NCBI RefSeq assembly: GCF_000830005.1
Contig: NZ_CP010407.1
Coordinates: 3,515,001-3,579,000 of the forward strand
Reading direction: 5' to 3'
DNA: 64,000 nt
Source: Streptomyces vietnamensis
Lineage (GTDB): Bacteria; Actinomycetota; Actinomycetes; Streptomycetales; Streptomycetaceae
Shown here: piece by piece, positions 20,234 to 29,060 of the stretch
How the letters are laid out: each line of letters begins with the position of its first letter
Position numbering within the stretch: the first letter of the stretch is position 1
Position numbers and translations under genes: made by a program
Notes under the pieces: generated by a model
Databases searched by the model: none
The model's input: the letters and a program-made list of their open reading frames with translations, nothing else
What the model was told of the DNA's origin: nothing

Positions 20234-21174
20234 AGGACCGTCGCGCCCGGCGCCGGAGACGTCGTCGGGCGGGCCGCACGGCAGGTGCCGGAGGCGGTGA
20301 GGGCGGCGGCTACCGTGGCCGCCGCCTCCGCGTCCTTCACCAGGAACGCCGTCGTCGGGCCCGAGCCCGAGACCAGCGCCGCGAGCGCGCCCGCCTCCGT
20401 GCCGACCGTCAGGGTCTCGGCGAGCGACGGGCGCAGGGAGAGCGCCGGAGCCTGGAGGTCGTTGGCGAGGGTGGCGGCGAGAGCGGTGGTGTCGCCGGTC
20501 GCCAGGGCCTCCAGGAGCGCCGGGGAGGCGGCCGGCTCGGGGACGTCCACGCCCTCCGCGAGGCGGTCGAACTCGCCGTACACCGCCGGCGTCGAAAGAC
20601 CGCCGTCGGCGACGGCGAACACCCAGTGGAAGGTGCCCCCGACCGGCAGCTCCGTCAGCTTCTCGCCGCGCCCGGTGCCGAGCGCCGCCCCGCCGACGAG
20701 GCTGAACGGCACGTCGGAGCCGAGTTCGGCGCAGATCTCCAGGAGCGTCTCGCGCGGGCTGTCCAGGCCCCAGAGCGCGTCGCAGGCGAGCAGCGCGCCC
20801 GCGCCGTCCGCGCTGCCGCCGGCCATGCCGCCGGCGACCGGGATGTCCTTCTTGATGTGCAGGTGCACGTCGGGGGAGATGCCGTGCCGGGCGGCGAGCA
20901 GTTCGGCGGCGCGCGCGGCCAGGTTGCTGCGGTCCAGCGGCACCTTGTCGGCGTCCGGACCCTCGCAGGTGACGGTCAGCTCGGCGGCGGGGGTGGCGGT
21001 GACCTCGTCGTACAGGGAGACGGCGAGGAACACGTTGGCCAGGTCGTGGAAGCCGTCGGGGCGGGCGGCGCCGACCGCGAGCTGGACGTTGACCTTCGCC
21101 GGGACGCGTACGGTCACGCCGGGCGCGGCGGCCGACGCGGACCGGGCGCCCCGGGACTCCGTACCGCCGCTCAT
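20230..21174 (-). CDS. ispE: 4-diphosphocytidyl-2-C-methyl-D-erythritol kinase
   Basis: This 314-residue GHMP kinase carries out the fourth step of the MEP isoprenoid pathway, phosphorylating CDP-methylerythritol. Diagnostic motifs are [12 protein letters not shown] near the N-terminus, the ATP loop [18 protein letters not shown], and [10 protein letters not shown] near the C-terminus. Its ATG overlaps the rsmA stop codon (ATGA), so it is translationally coupled to rsmA, a conserved pairing in actinobacteria. It starts with an unusual Ser/Ala/Gly-rich extension of about 18 residues; an internal start is possible. Confidence 0.95.
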   Translation of the reverse strand: MSGGTESRGARSASAAAPGVTVRVPAKVNVQLAVGAARPDGFHDLANVFLAVSLYDEVTATPAAELTVTCEGPDADKVPLDRSNLAARAAELLAARHGISPDVHLHIKKDIPVAGGMAGGSADGAGALLACDALWGLDSPRETLLEICAELGSDVPFSLVGGAALGTGRGEKLTELPVGGTFHWVFAVADGGLSTPAVYGEFDRLAEGVDVPEPAASPALLEALATGDTTALAATLANDLQAPALSLRPSLAETLTVGTEAGALAALVSGSGPTTAFLVKDAEAAATVAAALTASGTCRAARPTTSPAPGATVL

Positions 21175-22055
21175 GCCTTCGCCTCCGGCTTGTTCTCCGC
21201 GATCCGTGCGAACTCCTCGACCGTCAGCGACTCGCCCCGCGCCTGCGGCGAGATCCCGGCCTTCACCAGGGCCTCCTCCGCCGCCGCGGGCGAGCCCGCC
21301 CAGGTCGCCAGGGCGGCGCGCAGGGTCTTGCGGCGCTGCGCGAAGGCCGCGTCGACGACCGCGAAGACCTCCTGCCGGGTGGCGGTGGTCGGCAGCGGTT
21401 CGGTGCGGCGGACGAGGGAGACGAGGCCGGAGTCGACGTTCGGCGCGGGCCAGAACACGTTGCGGCCGATGGCGCCGGCGCGCTTGACCTCGGCGTACCA
21501 GTTGGCCTTGACGGAGGGGACCCCGTACACCTTGTTGCCGGGCTTCGCGGCGAGCCGGTCGGCGACCTCGGCCTGGACCATGACGAGGGTCCGCTCGATG
21601 GTCGGGAACCGCTCCAGCATGTGGAGCAGGACGGGCACGGCCACGTTGTACGGCAGGTTCGCGACGAGCGCGGTGGGCGGCGGGCCCGGGAGCTCCTCGA
21701 CGTGCATCGCGTCGGAGTGGACGAGCGCGAAGCGGTCCTTCTTCTGCGGCATGCGGGCGGCGATCGTCGACGGCAGCGCGGCGGCGAGGACGTCGTCGAT
21801 CTCGACGGCCGTCACGCGGTCGGCGGCCTCCAGGAGGGCCAGGGTGAGGGAGCCGAGTCCGGGACCCACCTCCACGACCACGTCGTCGGGCCGCACCTCG
21901 GCCGTGCGGACGATCCGCCGGACGGTGTTGGCGTCGATGACGAAGTTCTGGCCCTTCTGCTTCGTGGGGCGCACGCCGAGGGCGGCGGCCAGCTCACGGA
22001 TGTCGGCGGGGCCGAGGAGGGCGTCGGGGCTTTCGGGGCCGGTGGTGGTGCTCAC
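21171..22055 (-). CDS. rsmA: 16S rRNA (A1518/A1519) dimethyltransferase
   Basis: This is the 294-residue KsgA/RsmA enzyme, which dimethylates two adjacent adenines in helix 45 of 16S rRNA late in ribosome assembly. It shows [13 protein letters not shown], the SAM motif [11 protein letters not shown] and the N6-adenine motif [11 protein letters not shown]. The start is taken as the GTG at 22055. It belongs to the conserved rpfB-rsmA-ispE order. A short-sequence repeat occupies its upstream leader. Confidence 0.95.
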   Translation of the reverse strand: MSTTTGPESPDALLGPADIRELAAALGVRPTKQKGQNFVIDANTVRRIVRTAEVRPDDVVVEVGPGLGSLTLALLEAADRVTAVEIDDVLAAALPSTIAARMPQKKDRFALVHSDAMHVEELPGPPPTALVANLPYNVAVPVLLHMLERFPTIERTLVMVQAEVADRLAAKPGNKVYGVPSVKANWYAEVKRAGAIGRNVFWPAPNVDSGLVSLVRRTEPLPTTATRQEVFAVVDAAFAQRRKTLRAALATWAGSPAAAEEALVKAGISPQARGESLTVEEFARIAENKPEAKA

Positions 22056-22120
22056 CGGTACAGCGTACGGGGCGCGGGTGGGGCCGACCTACGGCTCACC
22101 GGTACGGGCCCGCCCTGCCC

Positions 22121-22178
22121 GGCCCACGGCCCACGGCCCACGGCCCACGGGTACGGGTACGGGTACGGGTACGGGTAC
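22121..22178. repeat. Short tandem repeats: GGCCCAC x4 then GGGTAC x5
   Basis: Four perfect 7-bp copies (22121-22148) are followed by five perfect 6-bp copies (22149-22178). The array fills the 130-base gap between rpfB and rsmA and lies in the rsmA leader. A GTACCC-type sequence in the end of rpfB can pair with it. Confidence 0.95.
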
Positions 22179-22187
22179 GGGCGGCGG

Positions 22188-23477
22188 CTACCCGTGGGTG
22201 AGCCGGCGCCCGCAGTGGGGCCAGGGGCTCGCCCCCCGCTGCACGTACAGCTTCTTCGCGCGGAAGGTCTGTTCGGCGGCGGGCGCGTTCTGGGCGGTGC
22301 CGGTGCCGCCGAGGGCGTGCCAGGTGCCGGGGTCGAACTGGTAGAGCCCGCCGTACGTCCCCGAGGGGTCGACCGCGTTCGGGCGGCCGCCGGACTCGCA
22401 GGCGGCGAGGGCGCCCCAGTCGAGGCCGTCGGCGCCGGCGACGGAGGTGGGCAGCGGCCGGGTGCCGATCCGCACCTTGCGGCTGACGGGCTCGCGGACG
22501 ATCTCCTCGCCGGTCCTACGGGGCCGCTGCCTGACGCCGTTGACCGTGCGCAGGCTGTACGTGACGCGGCGGACGCCCGGGACGCCCTGCCGTTCGACGG
22601 CCTCGGTGCCCGCGAAGAGCTCGGGGTCGCGGACCTGCTCGACGGCGTACGGGACGGACTCCTCCCGCACCTGCTTGGAGCCGGTGATGCGGAGCACGTT
22701 CACGGTCTGGCCGTCGCGGGGGAAGGAGTCGGCCGGGACGGAGGTGGTGTCCTGGCCGGAGAGGGTGATCCCGGCCTCGGTGAGGGCTTCCCGGACGGTG
22801 GCGGCGTTCGTGCGGATGGTCCGTTCGCGCCCGTCGGCCAGGAAGGTGACGGCCCGCTCGGTGCGGACGTCGAGGGCGAGGCCCTGGCGGGAGATGGTGG
22901 CGCCGCGGGAGGCCGAGAGGTAGGCGCCCTCGGCACGGACCCCGAGCTGGCGCAGGGCGCCCTCGACGGTCCCGGCGGTCGTCCAGACCTGGCGGCGCTG
23001 CCCGTCGAGGGTGAGGGAGACCGGCCGGCCGTAGCGGACGACGATCTCGTCGCCGCTGGCCAGGGCCTCGCCGGGGCCGGGGGCGACGATGTCGTGGTCG
23101 CCGACGGCGACGCCCTCGTCGGCGAGGAGCTCCCGCACGTCGTCGGCGAAGGTGTGGAGGGTGCGGGGGACGCCGTCGACGGTGAGCTCGACGGCCTTGT
23201 CGTCGGCGACGAAGGCGCTGGTGCCGCCGGCGAGGAAGGCGACGACGAGGGCCTGCGGAACGAGTTTCCGCAGGCCCTCGCCCGTGCCGCCGGAGGCCTT
23301 GCGGCGGCGGGCGGCCCGGCGGGCCCCGGCGCGGGAGCCCTGCCCGGGCACGACGGCGGGGGCGGGCAGGAGGCCCGGCACGACGAGGGGCGCCGTCTGC
23401 GTCGGCTGCTCGTGGACGGGCAGGGTCGCGCCCGCGCCCCGCCGTCCGACTCGGTGACTGCCCTGGGAAGTGCTCAC
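22188..23477 (-). CDS. rpfB: Resuscitation-promoting factor RpfB (cell-wall lytic transglycosylase)
   Basis: This 429-residue protein follows the RpfB plan. There is an N-terminal cytoplasmic stretch of about 70 residues, a hydrophobic anchor (QALVVAFLAGG), three DUF348 repeats (VELTVDGVPRTLHTF; VSLTLDGQRRQVWTT; VTFLADGRERTIRT), a G5 domain (VPYAVEQVRDPELF...GVPGVRRVTY) and a C-terminal lysozyme-like Rpf domain with the catalytic glutamate in AACESGG and GLYQFDPGTWHALGG. Rpf enzymes cleave peptidoglycan and promote spore germination and growth. The start is a GTG at 23477. The long basic N-terminus before the membrane helix is typical of Streptomyces forms. Confidence 0.95.
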   Translation of the reverse strand: MSTSQGSHRVGRRGAGATLPVHEQPTQTAPLVVPGLLPAPAVVPGQGSRAGARRAARRRKASGGTGEGLRKLVPQALVVAFLAGGTSAFVADDKAVELTVDGVPRTLHTFADDVRELLADEGVAVGDHDIVAPGPGEALASGDEIVVRYGRPVSLTLDGQRRQVWTTAGTVEGALRQLGVRAEGAYLSASRGATISRQGLALDVRTERAVTFLADGRERTIRTNAATVREALTEAGITLSGQDTTSVPADSFPRDGQTVNVLRITGSKQVREESVPYAVEQVRDPELFAGTEAVERQGVPGVRRVTYSLRTVNGVRQRPRRTGEEIVREPVSRKVRIGTRPLPTSVAGADGLDWGALAACESGGRPNAVDPSGTYGGLYQFDPGTWHALGGTGTAQNAPAAEQTFRAKKLYVQRGASPWPHCGRRLTHG

Positions 23478-23559
23478 GAGGCCGGGACACTAGCCCCGAC
23501 GACCGCTACTCTCCCGGACGACCCGACTACGACACGTAACCGTTATGGATCGGTGATGC

Positions 23560-24429
23560 TCAGTAGTCGAAGGCGCGGGCCGTGTTCACTGCGATCGCCT
23601 CGGCCAGCTCGTTCTCCCCGATCCCGCGCACCTCGGCCATGGCCCGGACGGTGACCGGGATCAGGTATGGGGCGTTCGGGCGGCCGCGGAAGGGCGCCGG
23701 GGTGAGGAAGGGGGCGTCGGTCTCGACGAGGACCAGTTCGAGCGGGGCGACCGCGAGCGCGTCCCGCAGGTACTGGGCGTTCTTGAAGGTGACGTTGCCG
23801 GCGAAGGACATGTAGTAGCCCTTGGCGGCGCAGATCTCGGCCATGGCGGCGTCGCCGGAGTAGCAGTGGAAGACGGTCCGCTCGGGGGCGCCCTCCTCGT
23901 CCAGGACGCGCAGGACGTCGGCGTGGGCCTCCCGGTCGTGGATGACGAGGGCCTTGCCGTGGCGCTTGGCGATCTCGATGTGGGCGCGGAAGGAACGCTC
24001 CTGCGCGGCGATGCCCTCGGGGCCCGTACGGAAGAAGTCGAGGCCGGTCTCGCCGACGCCGCGCACGTACGGCAGGGCGGCGAGCCGGTCGATCTCGCCC
24101 AGGGCGTCGTCGAGGGCAGAGTCGCCGCCGCCCGGGCGGGCACCCTGGCGGGACCAGCCGTCCGGGTCGCCGAGGACGATCCGCGGGGCTTCGTTCGGGT
24201 GCAGCGCGACGGCGGCGTGCACGTTCTCGTGGGCGGCGGCCGTCTCGGCGGCCCACTGCGAGCCCTTCACGTCGCAGCCGACCTGGACGACGGTGGTCAC
24301 GCCGACGGCGGCGGCCTTGACGAGGGCCTCCTCGACGGTCCCTGACTGCAGGTCCATGTGGGTGTGCGAGTCCGCGACCTCCACGAGGAGGGGTTCGGGC
24401 AGCGGCGGCGGGGCGTCCTTGGCACTCAT
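23560..24429 (-). CDS. tatD: TatD-family metal-dependent DNase
   Basis: This 289-residue TIM-barrel hydrolase has every expected metal-site motif: DSHTHMD near residue 20, VALHPNEAPR, GETGLDFF, VIHDREAH, FHCYSGD and ETDAPFLTP. TatD proteins are 3'-5' exonucleases acting in DNA repair or turnover. Its start codon sits inside a 13-bp inverted repeat and no standard ribosome site is visible, so the mRNA may be leaderless or structured at the start. It lies in the conserved block with rpfB, rsmA and rsmI. Confidence 0.9.
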   Translation of the reverse strand: MSAKDAPPPLPEPLLVEVADSHTHMDLQSGTVEEALVKAAAVGVTTVVQVGCDVKGSQWAAETAAAHENVHAAVALHPNEAPRIVLGDPDGWSRQGARPGGGDSALDDALGEIDRLAALPYVRGVGETGLDFFRTGPEGIAAQERSFRAHIEIAKRHGKALVIHDREAHADVLRVLDEEGAPERTVFHCYSGDAAMAEICAAKGYYMSFAGNVTFKNAQYLRDALAVAPLELVLVETDAPFLTPAPFRGRPNAPYLIPVTVRAMAEVRGIGENELAEAIAVNTARAFDY

Positions 24430-24459
24430 GGCCCCGATCGTACGAGGGCCATGAGTGCC
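24421..24459 (-). promoter_or_regulatory. Inverted repeat enclosing the tatD start codon
   Basis: GGCACTCATGGCC (24421-24433) is perfectly complementary to 24447-24459. The tatD ATG (24427-24429) lies in one arm, so a transcript starting upstream would fold its initiation codon into a 13-bp stem. Confidence 0.6.
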
Positions 24460-24514
24460 GACGCGCGGGGTTACCGGTGGCCTCCTGGTGACACCGGAGC
24501 GGGTCGCGTGTGGA

Positions 24515-24943
24515 CTACTGGTGACGTCGGAAGGGGTGGAAGAGGTCGGACAGGTGCCAGTGGTGCGGTACCGGCGGCGCCGGCGGCTTCTCGGGAACGT
24601 CCTCGGTCAGCTCCTGGCCGATGGGTCCGGCCGGCGAGACGGGCTTCGTCGCCCGCGCCCCGTGCTGGTGCTTCTCGGTCGCGGCGACCAGGTCGAGCAC
24701 CGACGACACCTGCCCCGCGCGCATGATGCGGACGACGTGTCCGCCGCAGTTCATGCAGGTGGGGCTGGACAGCGGGGAAGGGACCCGCTCTCCGTCGGCC
24801 TTGTAGACGACGAATTCCTGGCCGGCGGCGTCGACGTGGTGCTCGATGTCGTACGCCTGCTCCCAGCCGTATCCACAGCGCATGCAGGCGAAGGCGTACG
24901 CCTCATGGGCGACGGATATGCCGGTGCCGGTGATCTCGCTCAT
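24515..24943 (-). CDS. Zinc-ribbon-like protein of unknown function
   Basis: This 142-residue protein has two CxxC pairs, FACMRCGYGW (residues 20-29) and TCMNCGGHVV (about 62-71), spaced as in a zinc ribbon. The tail is proline-rich (EKPPAPPVPHHWH) and ends in a His/Arg-rich segment. I know it only as a conserved Streptomyces hypothetical. The ATG at 24943 is chosen because GGAGAGGAG lies 6-14 bases upstream; the frame extends to 25039 without signals. It sits alone between tatD and rsmI. Confidence 0.7.
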   Translation of the reverse strand: MSEITGTGISVAHEAYAFACMRCGYGWEQAYDIEHHVDAAGQEFVVYKADGERVPSPLSSPTCMNCGGHVVRIMRAGQVSSVLDLVAATEKHQHGARATKPVSPAGPIGQELTEDVPEKPPAPPVPHHWHLSDLFHPFRRHQ

Positions 24944-24955
24944 GCCAGCTCCTCT

Positions 24956-24969
24956 CCACTGATCAGTGG
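24956..24969. promoter_or_regulatory. 14-bp perfect palindrome upstream of the zinc-ribbon gene
   Basis: CCACTGATCAGTGG is a perfect palindrome directly before the ribosome site of the zinc-ribbon gene. It could be an operator or a leader hairpin; no regulator gene is adjacent. Confidence 0.35.
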
Positions 24970-25081
24970 ACGCCTTTTCGGGCCGGAGCGCATCAGCGGG
25001 GAAGGAACCATGGAAGGCTTTTGGTCCTTCCCTTGCCAAGCGCCCTAGGAAGAGTCCCGGCGCCGGGTTCGGCTTTGCCTT

Positions 25082-25960
25082 TCAGATTAGTCCTTTGCCC
25101 TTTCCAGGGCTCGACGCGTCCGCATTCTTTGCCGCCACCACGGCATCGAACACCTCCCGCTTGGGAAGTCCCGCCTCCGCCGCGACGGCGGCGATCGCCT
25201 CCTTGCGGCGCTCCCCCGCCTCCTCGCGCACCCGCACCCTGCGCACCAGCTCCTCCGCGTCGAGCTCGGCGGGGCCGGTCTCCGGGGCGCCCTCGACGAC
25301 GACGGTGATCTCGCCGCGCACGCCCTCCTTCGCCCAGTCCGCGAGCTCGCCGAGCGGGCCGCGCTTGACCTCCTCGTACGTCTTGGTCAGCTCGCGGCAG
25401 ACGGCGGCCCGGCGGTCGGCGCCGAAGACCTCGGCCATCGCGGCGAGGGTGTCGTCGAGGCGGTGCGGGGCCTCGAAGTAGACGAGGGTCCGTCGCTCGT
25501 CCGCGACCTCGCGGAGGCGGCCCAGGCGCTCGCCGGCCTTCCTCGGCAGGAAGCCCTCGAAGCAGAAGCGGTCCACGGGGAGCCCGGAGAGGGCGAGCGC
25601 GGTGAGCACGGCGGACGGGCCGGGGACGGCCGTCACCTTGATGTCCTGCTCGACGGCGGCGGCGACGAGCCGGTAGCCGGGGTCGGAGACGGACGGCATG
25701 CCCGCGTCGGTCACGAGCAGCACCCGGGCGCCGCCGACCAGGGCCTCGACGAGCTCCGGCGTACGGGCGGACTCGTTGCCCTCGAAGTACGAGACGACCC
25801 GGCCCGTGGTGTGGATGCCGAGCGCCCGGGTGAGGCCGCGCAGCCTCCGGGTGTCCTCGGCGGCCACGATGTCCGCGCTCTGCAGCTCGGTGGCGAGCCG
25901 GGGCGGGGCGTCCGCGATGTCACCGATGGGGGTCCCTGCGAGTACCAGCGTTCCTGTCAC
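25082..25960 (-). CDS. rsmI: 16S rRNA (cytidine-1402-2'-O)-methyltransferase
   Basis: This is a 292-residue RsmI of the tetrapyrrole-methylase fold. Signature segments are LVLAGTPIGDIADAPPR at the N-terminus, AAEDTRRLRGL, YFEGNE, VTDAGMPSVSDPG and VPGPSAVLTALALSGLP. It 2'-O-methylates C1402 of 16S rRNA at the decoding centre. I favour the GTG at 25960, which follows GGGAGG by nine bases; an ATG at 25969 lies directly on that site. It is divergent from pmt. Confidence 0.92.
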   Translation of the reverse strand: MTGTLVLAGTPIGDIADAPPRLATELQSADIVAAEDTRRLRGLTRALGIHTTGRVVSYFEGNESARTPELVEALVGGARVLLVTDAGMPSVSDPGYRLVAAAVEQDIKVTAVPGPSAVLTALALSGLPVDRFCFEGFLPRKAGERLGRLREVADERRTLVYFEAPHRLDDTLAAMAEVFGADRRAAVCRELTKTYEEVKRGPLGELADWAKEGVRGEITVVVEGAPETGPAELDAEELVRRVRVREEAGERRKEAIAAVAAEAGLPKREVFDAVVAAKNADASSPGKGKGLI

Positions 25961-26021
25961 ATGCGACATCCTCCCAGCCCGGACAGGCGACGCGCACAGG
26001 CGCGTTCCCTACGATGGCGCG

Positions 26022-27770
26022 GTGACCAGTACCGCACCCGAGGCCCTGGAGGGCCAGCACCCCGTGGCGGCGCCCGTGGCAGAGCCCTCTTCATGGCAGC
26101 AGAGGCTGCGGCGCTTCGGCTACGTGCCGCCCGCCGGAGAGCCGATCGGGCTGCGGGAGCGGCTCGTCCCCCCGTACACCCGGCCGTCCGAGCGGACGTG
26201 GTCGCTCCTCGGCATCGGCCCCGGCGGCGCCGAGCGGCTGTGGCGGCTGCTGGCCTGGGGCGGTCCGCTCCTGGTCACGGCGGTCGCGGGCCTGCTGCGG
26301 TTCTGGAACCTGGGCAAGCCGCACGCGGTGATATTCGACGAGACGTACTACGCCAAGGACTCCTGGGCCCTGATCAACCAGGGGTACGAGGGGGCCTGGC
26401 CGAAGGACATCGACAAGACGATCCTGAAGGACCCGGGGTCGGTCCTGATCCCGACCGACCCCGGCTATGTCGTGCACCCGCCGATGGGCAAATGGGTGAT
26501 CGGCGTCGGCGAGAAGCTCTTCGGCTTCGAGCCCTTCGGCTGGCGCTTCATGGTGGCGCTGCTCGGCACGCTGTCCGTGCTGATGCTGTGCCGGATCGGC
26601 CGCCGCCTGTTCCGCTCGACGTTCCTGGGCTGTCTGGCGGGCCTGCTGCTCGCCGTCGACGGGCTGCACTTCGTGATGAGCCGCACGGCGCTGCTCGACC
26701 AGGTGCTGATGTTCTTCGTGCTCGCCGCCTTCGGCTGCCTAGTCCTCGACAGGGACCGGACGCGGGCGCGGCTCGCGGCCGCGCTCCCCGAGGACGAGGA
26801 GGGCGTGCTCCGGCCGGACGCGGAGATCGCGGAGGGCCTGCGCCTGGGCTGGCGGCCGTGGCGCCTCGCGGCCGGTGTCTCCCTCGGTCTCGCGGCGGCG
26901 ACCAAGTGGAACGGCCTGTACGTGATGGTGGGCTTCGGCCTGCTCACGGTCCTGTGGGACGTCGGCGGCCGCCGCACGGCCGGCGCGGTCCGCCCGTACC
27001 TCGCGGTGATCAAGAAGGACCTGGTCCCGGCGTTCGTGTCGGTGGTGCCGGTGGCGATCGGGACGTACCTGGCGACCTGGACGGGGTGGCTGGTCACCGA
27101 CAAGGGCTACTTCCGGCACTGGGCCGAGGACCACGACAAGGCGGTCGGCGGCGGCACCTGGGGCTGGCTCCCGGACTGGCTGCGCAGCCTCTGGCACTAC
27201 GAGTCCGAGGTGTACACCTTCCACGTCGGCCTCACCTCGCCGCACACCTACCAGTCGAACCCCTGGTCCTGGATCGTCCTCGGCCGCCCCGTCTCGTACT
27301 TCTACGAGTCCCCCGCCCCCGGCACGGCGGGCTGCCCGGCCACCGCGAAGGAGAAGTGCGCCCAGGAGGTCCTGGCCCTCGGCACCCCGCTCCTGTGGTG
27401 GGCGGCGTGCTTCGCGATCCTCTACGTCCTGTGGCGCTGGGCCTTCCGCCGCGACTGGCGCGCGGGCGCGATCGCCTGCGGCATCGCGGCCGGCTGGCTC
27501 CCCTGGTTCCTTTACCAGGAACGCACCATCTTCCTTTTCTACGCGGTCGTCTTCGTGCCTTTCCTGTGCCTGGCGGTGGCCATGATGCTGGGCGCGATCA
27601 TCGGCCCCCGCGGTTCATCGGAAAGACGCCGGACTTTCGGCGCGGTGGCGGCGGGATGTCTCGTCCTGCTCATCGTCTGGAATTTCATCTACTTCTGGCC
27701 CATCTACACCGGGACTCCCATTCCGATGGACCAGTGGCGGGCGCGGATCTGGCTCGACACCTGGGTGTAG
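26022..27770 (+). CDS. pmt: Protein O-mannosyltransferase (PMT family)
   Basis: This 582-residue polytopic GT39 enzyme transfers mannose from polyprenyl-phosphate-mannose to secreted proteins, the actinobacterial form of dolichyl-phosphate-mannose protein mannosyltransferase. The catalytic acidic motif is VIFDETYYAKD in the first extracytoplasmic loop, followed by about nine further membrane segments. The start is a GTG at 26022 with a weak ribosome site; about 70 cytoplasmic residues precede the first helix. The last 19 codons lie in the attachment site of the downstream integrative element, whose copy restores the reading frame. The ending PIPMDQWRARIWLDTWV is therefore partly element-encoded, while the displaced original end (QWRNRMWLDTWV) is found at 37.7 kb. 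Confidence 0.92.
   Translation: MTSTAPEALEGQHPVAAPVAEPSSWQQRLRRFGYVPPAGEPIGLRERLVPPYTRPSERTWSLLGIGPGGAERLWRLLAWGGPLLVTAVAGLLRFWNLGKPHAVIFDETYYAKDSWALINQGYEGAWPKDIDKTILKDPGSVLIPTDPGYVVHPPMGKWVIGVGEKLFGFEPFGWRFMVALLGTLSVLMLCRIGRRLFRSTFLGCLAGLLLAVDGLHFVMSRTALLDQVLMFFVLAAFGCLVLDRDRTRARLAAALPEDEEGVLRPDAEIAEGLRLGWRPWRLAAGVSLGLAAATKWNGLYVMVGFGLLTVLWDVGGRRTAGAVRPYLAVIKKDLVPAFVSVVPVAIGTYLATWTGWLVTDKGYFRHWAEDHDKAVGGGTWGWLPDWLRSLWHYESEVYTFHVGLTSPHTYQSNPWSWIVLGRPVSYFYESPAPGTAGCPATAKEKCAQEVLALGTPLLWWAACFAILYVLWRWAFRRDWRAGAIACGIAAGWLPWFLYQERTIFLFYAVVFVPFLCLAVAMMLGAIIGPRGSSERRRTFGAVAAGCLVLLIVWNFIYFWPIYTGTPIPMDQWRARIWLDTWV
27714..27740. other. Left attachment site core (attL)
   Basis: The 27-bp identity begins ACTCCCATTCCGATGG and ends GTGGCGG. 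It lies within the last codons of pmt (IPMDQWR region). Sequence left of it is chromosomal; sequence right of it up to the terminator is element-borne but resembles a pmt gene end. Confidence 0.8.
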
Positions 27771-27785
27771 CAGGGGAATTGCACG

Positions 27786-27816
27786 AGGAGGGCGCGACCG
27801 GTGGTCGCGCCCTCCT
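27786..27816 (+). terminator. Terminator after pmt, element-borne copy
   Basis: AGGAGGGCGCGACC pairs perfectly with 27803-27816 across a 3-base loop. A homologous but longer hairpin follows the displaced pmt tail at 37781-37831, so the element brought its own terminator. Confidence 0.8.
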
Positions 27817-27956
27817 GGTTGTTGTCGGTGGCTGACGGTGGGCCCCGGCGACCCCTCGACGGCCCACAGACGGCCCGGACGGCCCCGATATCGCCCGCCT
27901 CATCGCCGCTCCATCGGTACGATCCGACCCAACTGTCATGACGAGGAGGGCGGGGC

Positions 27957-28355
27957 ATGGACAGGCAGCGCGACGACGACTACGGCCCACACAGCTACGA
28001 CTACGGGCTCTCCTACGAACCGGACCCTTTCGCTCCGCCGGGCCCCATTGACGATCCCGACTCATGGGAACTCGACTTCCGGGAGCAAGACCCGAACGAG
28101 GATCACGCTGAAGCAACGTGGGAGCAGGCTTTTCGCGAGGGGCACATCACCCGCGAACAGCTCGCCCAACGGCACCGCTTCCGCGAGCAACCATCGGCTC
28201 CGATGCCTCGCCGGGACCCGGCAGTGTTCCGGCGGGCGATCGAGAACGTCCAAGGGAAGCTCGCTGACCCCAACCTGGCTCCGGAGGAACGAGCTCTGCA
28301 GGAGCAGATTCTGGGCTGGCTGCAGGAGGACCTCCGAGCCGCAGAGGCCGAGTAG
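27957..28355 (+). CDS. Acidic hypothetical protein, first element gene
   Basis: This 132-residue protein has a very acidic, Tyr/Pro-rich N-terminal half (DDDYGPHSYDYG, DPFAPPGPIDDPD) and a helical C-terminal half with Gln/Glu/Arg-rich segments (EEATWEQAF-like, NVQGKLADPNLAPEERALQ). A GAGGAGGGCGGGG ribosome site precedes the ATG. I recognise no family. It stands alone at the left end of the element and is followed by a hairpin. Confidence 0.65.
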   Translation: MDRQRDDDYGPHSYDYGLSYEPDPFAPPGPIDDPDSWELDFREQDPNEDHAEATWEQAFREGHITREQLAQRHRFREQPSAPMPRRDPAVFRRAIENVQGKLADPNLAPEERALQEQILGWLQEDLRAAEAE

Positions 28356-28362
28356 CGGGAAG

Positions 28363-28423
28363 GGCTTTTCAGAGGGGAGGGACGGCGGCTCACCCTTGGT
28401 CGGCCACCCCCTCCTGAAAAGCC
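28363..28423 (+). terminator. Terminator-like inverted repeat
   Basis: GGCTTTTCAG (28363-28372) pairs with CTGAAAAGCC (28414-28423), and flanking GGGGAGG/CCTCCC runs extend the stem. It starts a few bases after the stop codon of the preceding gene. Confidence 0.5.
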
Positions 28424-28459
28424 TCTCCTACCTCTCGTCCTAGAGAGTTGAGGGGAAAC

Positions 28460-28565
28460 AGCGTCCGCAGCGTCCGCAGCCCTTCCCGTGCCGTTCCTGA
28501 CCTGCGGTTTCCGTGCGGACGCTAAACAAAATGTATAGCGTCCGTCAGCGTCCGCAGCGTCCGCA
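28460..28565. repeat. Repeat module 1: AGCGTCCGC words around CTGACCTGC
   Basis: Two AGCGTCCGC copies (28460, 28469) precede the core CTGACCTGC at 28497-28505. After it come one inverted copy (TGCGGACGCT, 28514-28523) and three direct copies (28537, 28547, 28556). The same word flanks the core at 34551-34662. Confidence 0.85.
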
Positions 28566-28579
28566 AGATCTCCTCTCCT

Positions 28580-28613
28580 CTAAGAGCATCACCCCAGGTC
28601 AGAGCGCTCTTAG
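28580..28613. repeat. Repeat module 2: CTAAGAGC inverted around AGGTCAG
   Basis: CTAAGAGC (28580-28587) and its exact complement GCTCTTAG (28606-28613) enclose AGGTCAG (28596-28602), a shortened, inverted form of the shared core. Confidence 0.75.
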
Positions 28614-28758
28614 AGCAAAGTGGCCGCCGGACGCTAGACCTCCCGTGCCACGCCACCGCGTACAGACAAGAGGAGCACGCCCCCCGCACGGGGTACTCCT
28701 CTTGTCTGTGCGCGGCTACCGCTCAGGGCGTCCTCGGCTCCGAGGGCGGAGCACTGGC

Positions 28759-28870
28759 GCTTGTCTTGTCGCTTGTCTTGTCGCTTGTCGCCCCGCAGGT
28801 CAGAGGACTTAGGCCGCGCCAAGGCCAGCGTGCAGCGCGTCTCCGGACAGGCGACAAGACAAGCGACAAG
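28759..28870. repeat. Repeat module 3: GCTTGTCTTGTC words around GCAGGTCAG
   Basis: GCTTGTCTTGTC occurs twice plus a partial copy (28759-28790), then the core in inverse orientation, GCAGGTCAG (28795-28803), then the complementary words GCGACAAGACAAGCGACAAG at 28851-28870. Confidence 0.85.
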
Positions 28871-29060
28871 GCACGGAGCGCATAGTGGCCGGCCGCACAG
28901 GCAAAAGGAGCACCCCGTCCCGGCGAGGCGGTGCTCCTCTTGTTCTTCGGCGACTTGTCGCCGCCCAAGGGGCGTGCCGCTGTGCGGCTCCCCTTTTCAC
29001 GCCCGAAGGCGCGCACAACAACAGACACAGGCCCCTCTCTTTTTCTTAAGTAGGAACCGC

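Noticed and set aside
22121..22178. Telomere- or integration-related repeats
   Set aside because: They are simple perfect microsatellite-type repeats between housekeeping genes, with no mobile genes around.
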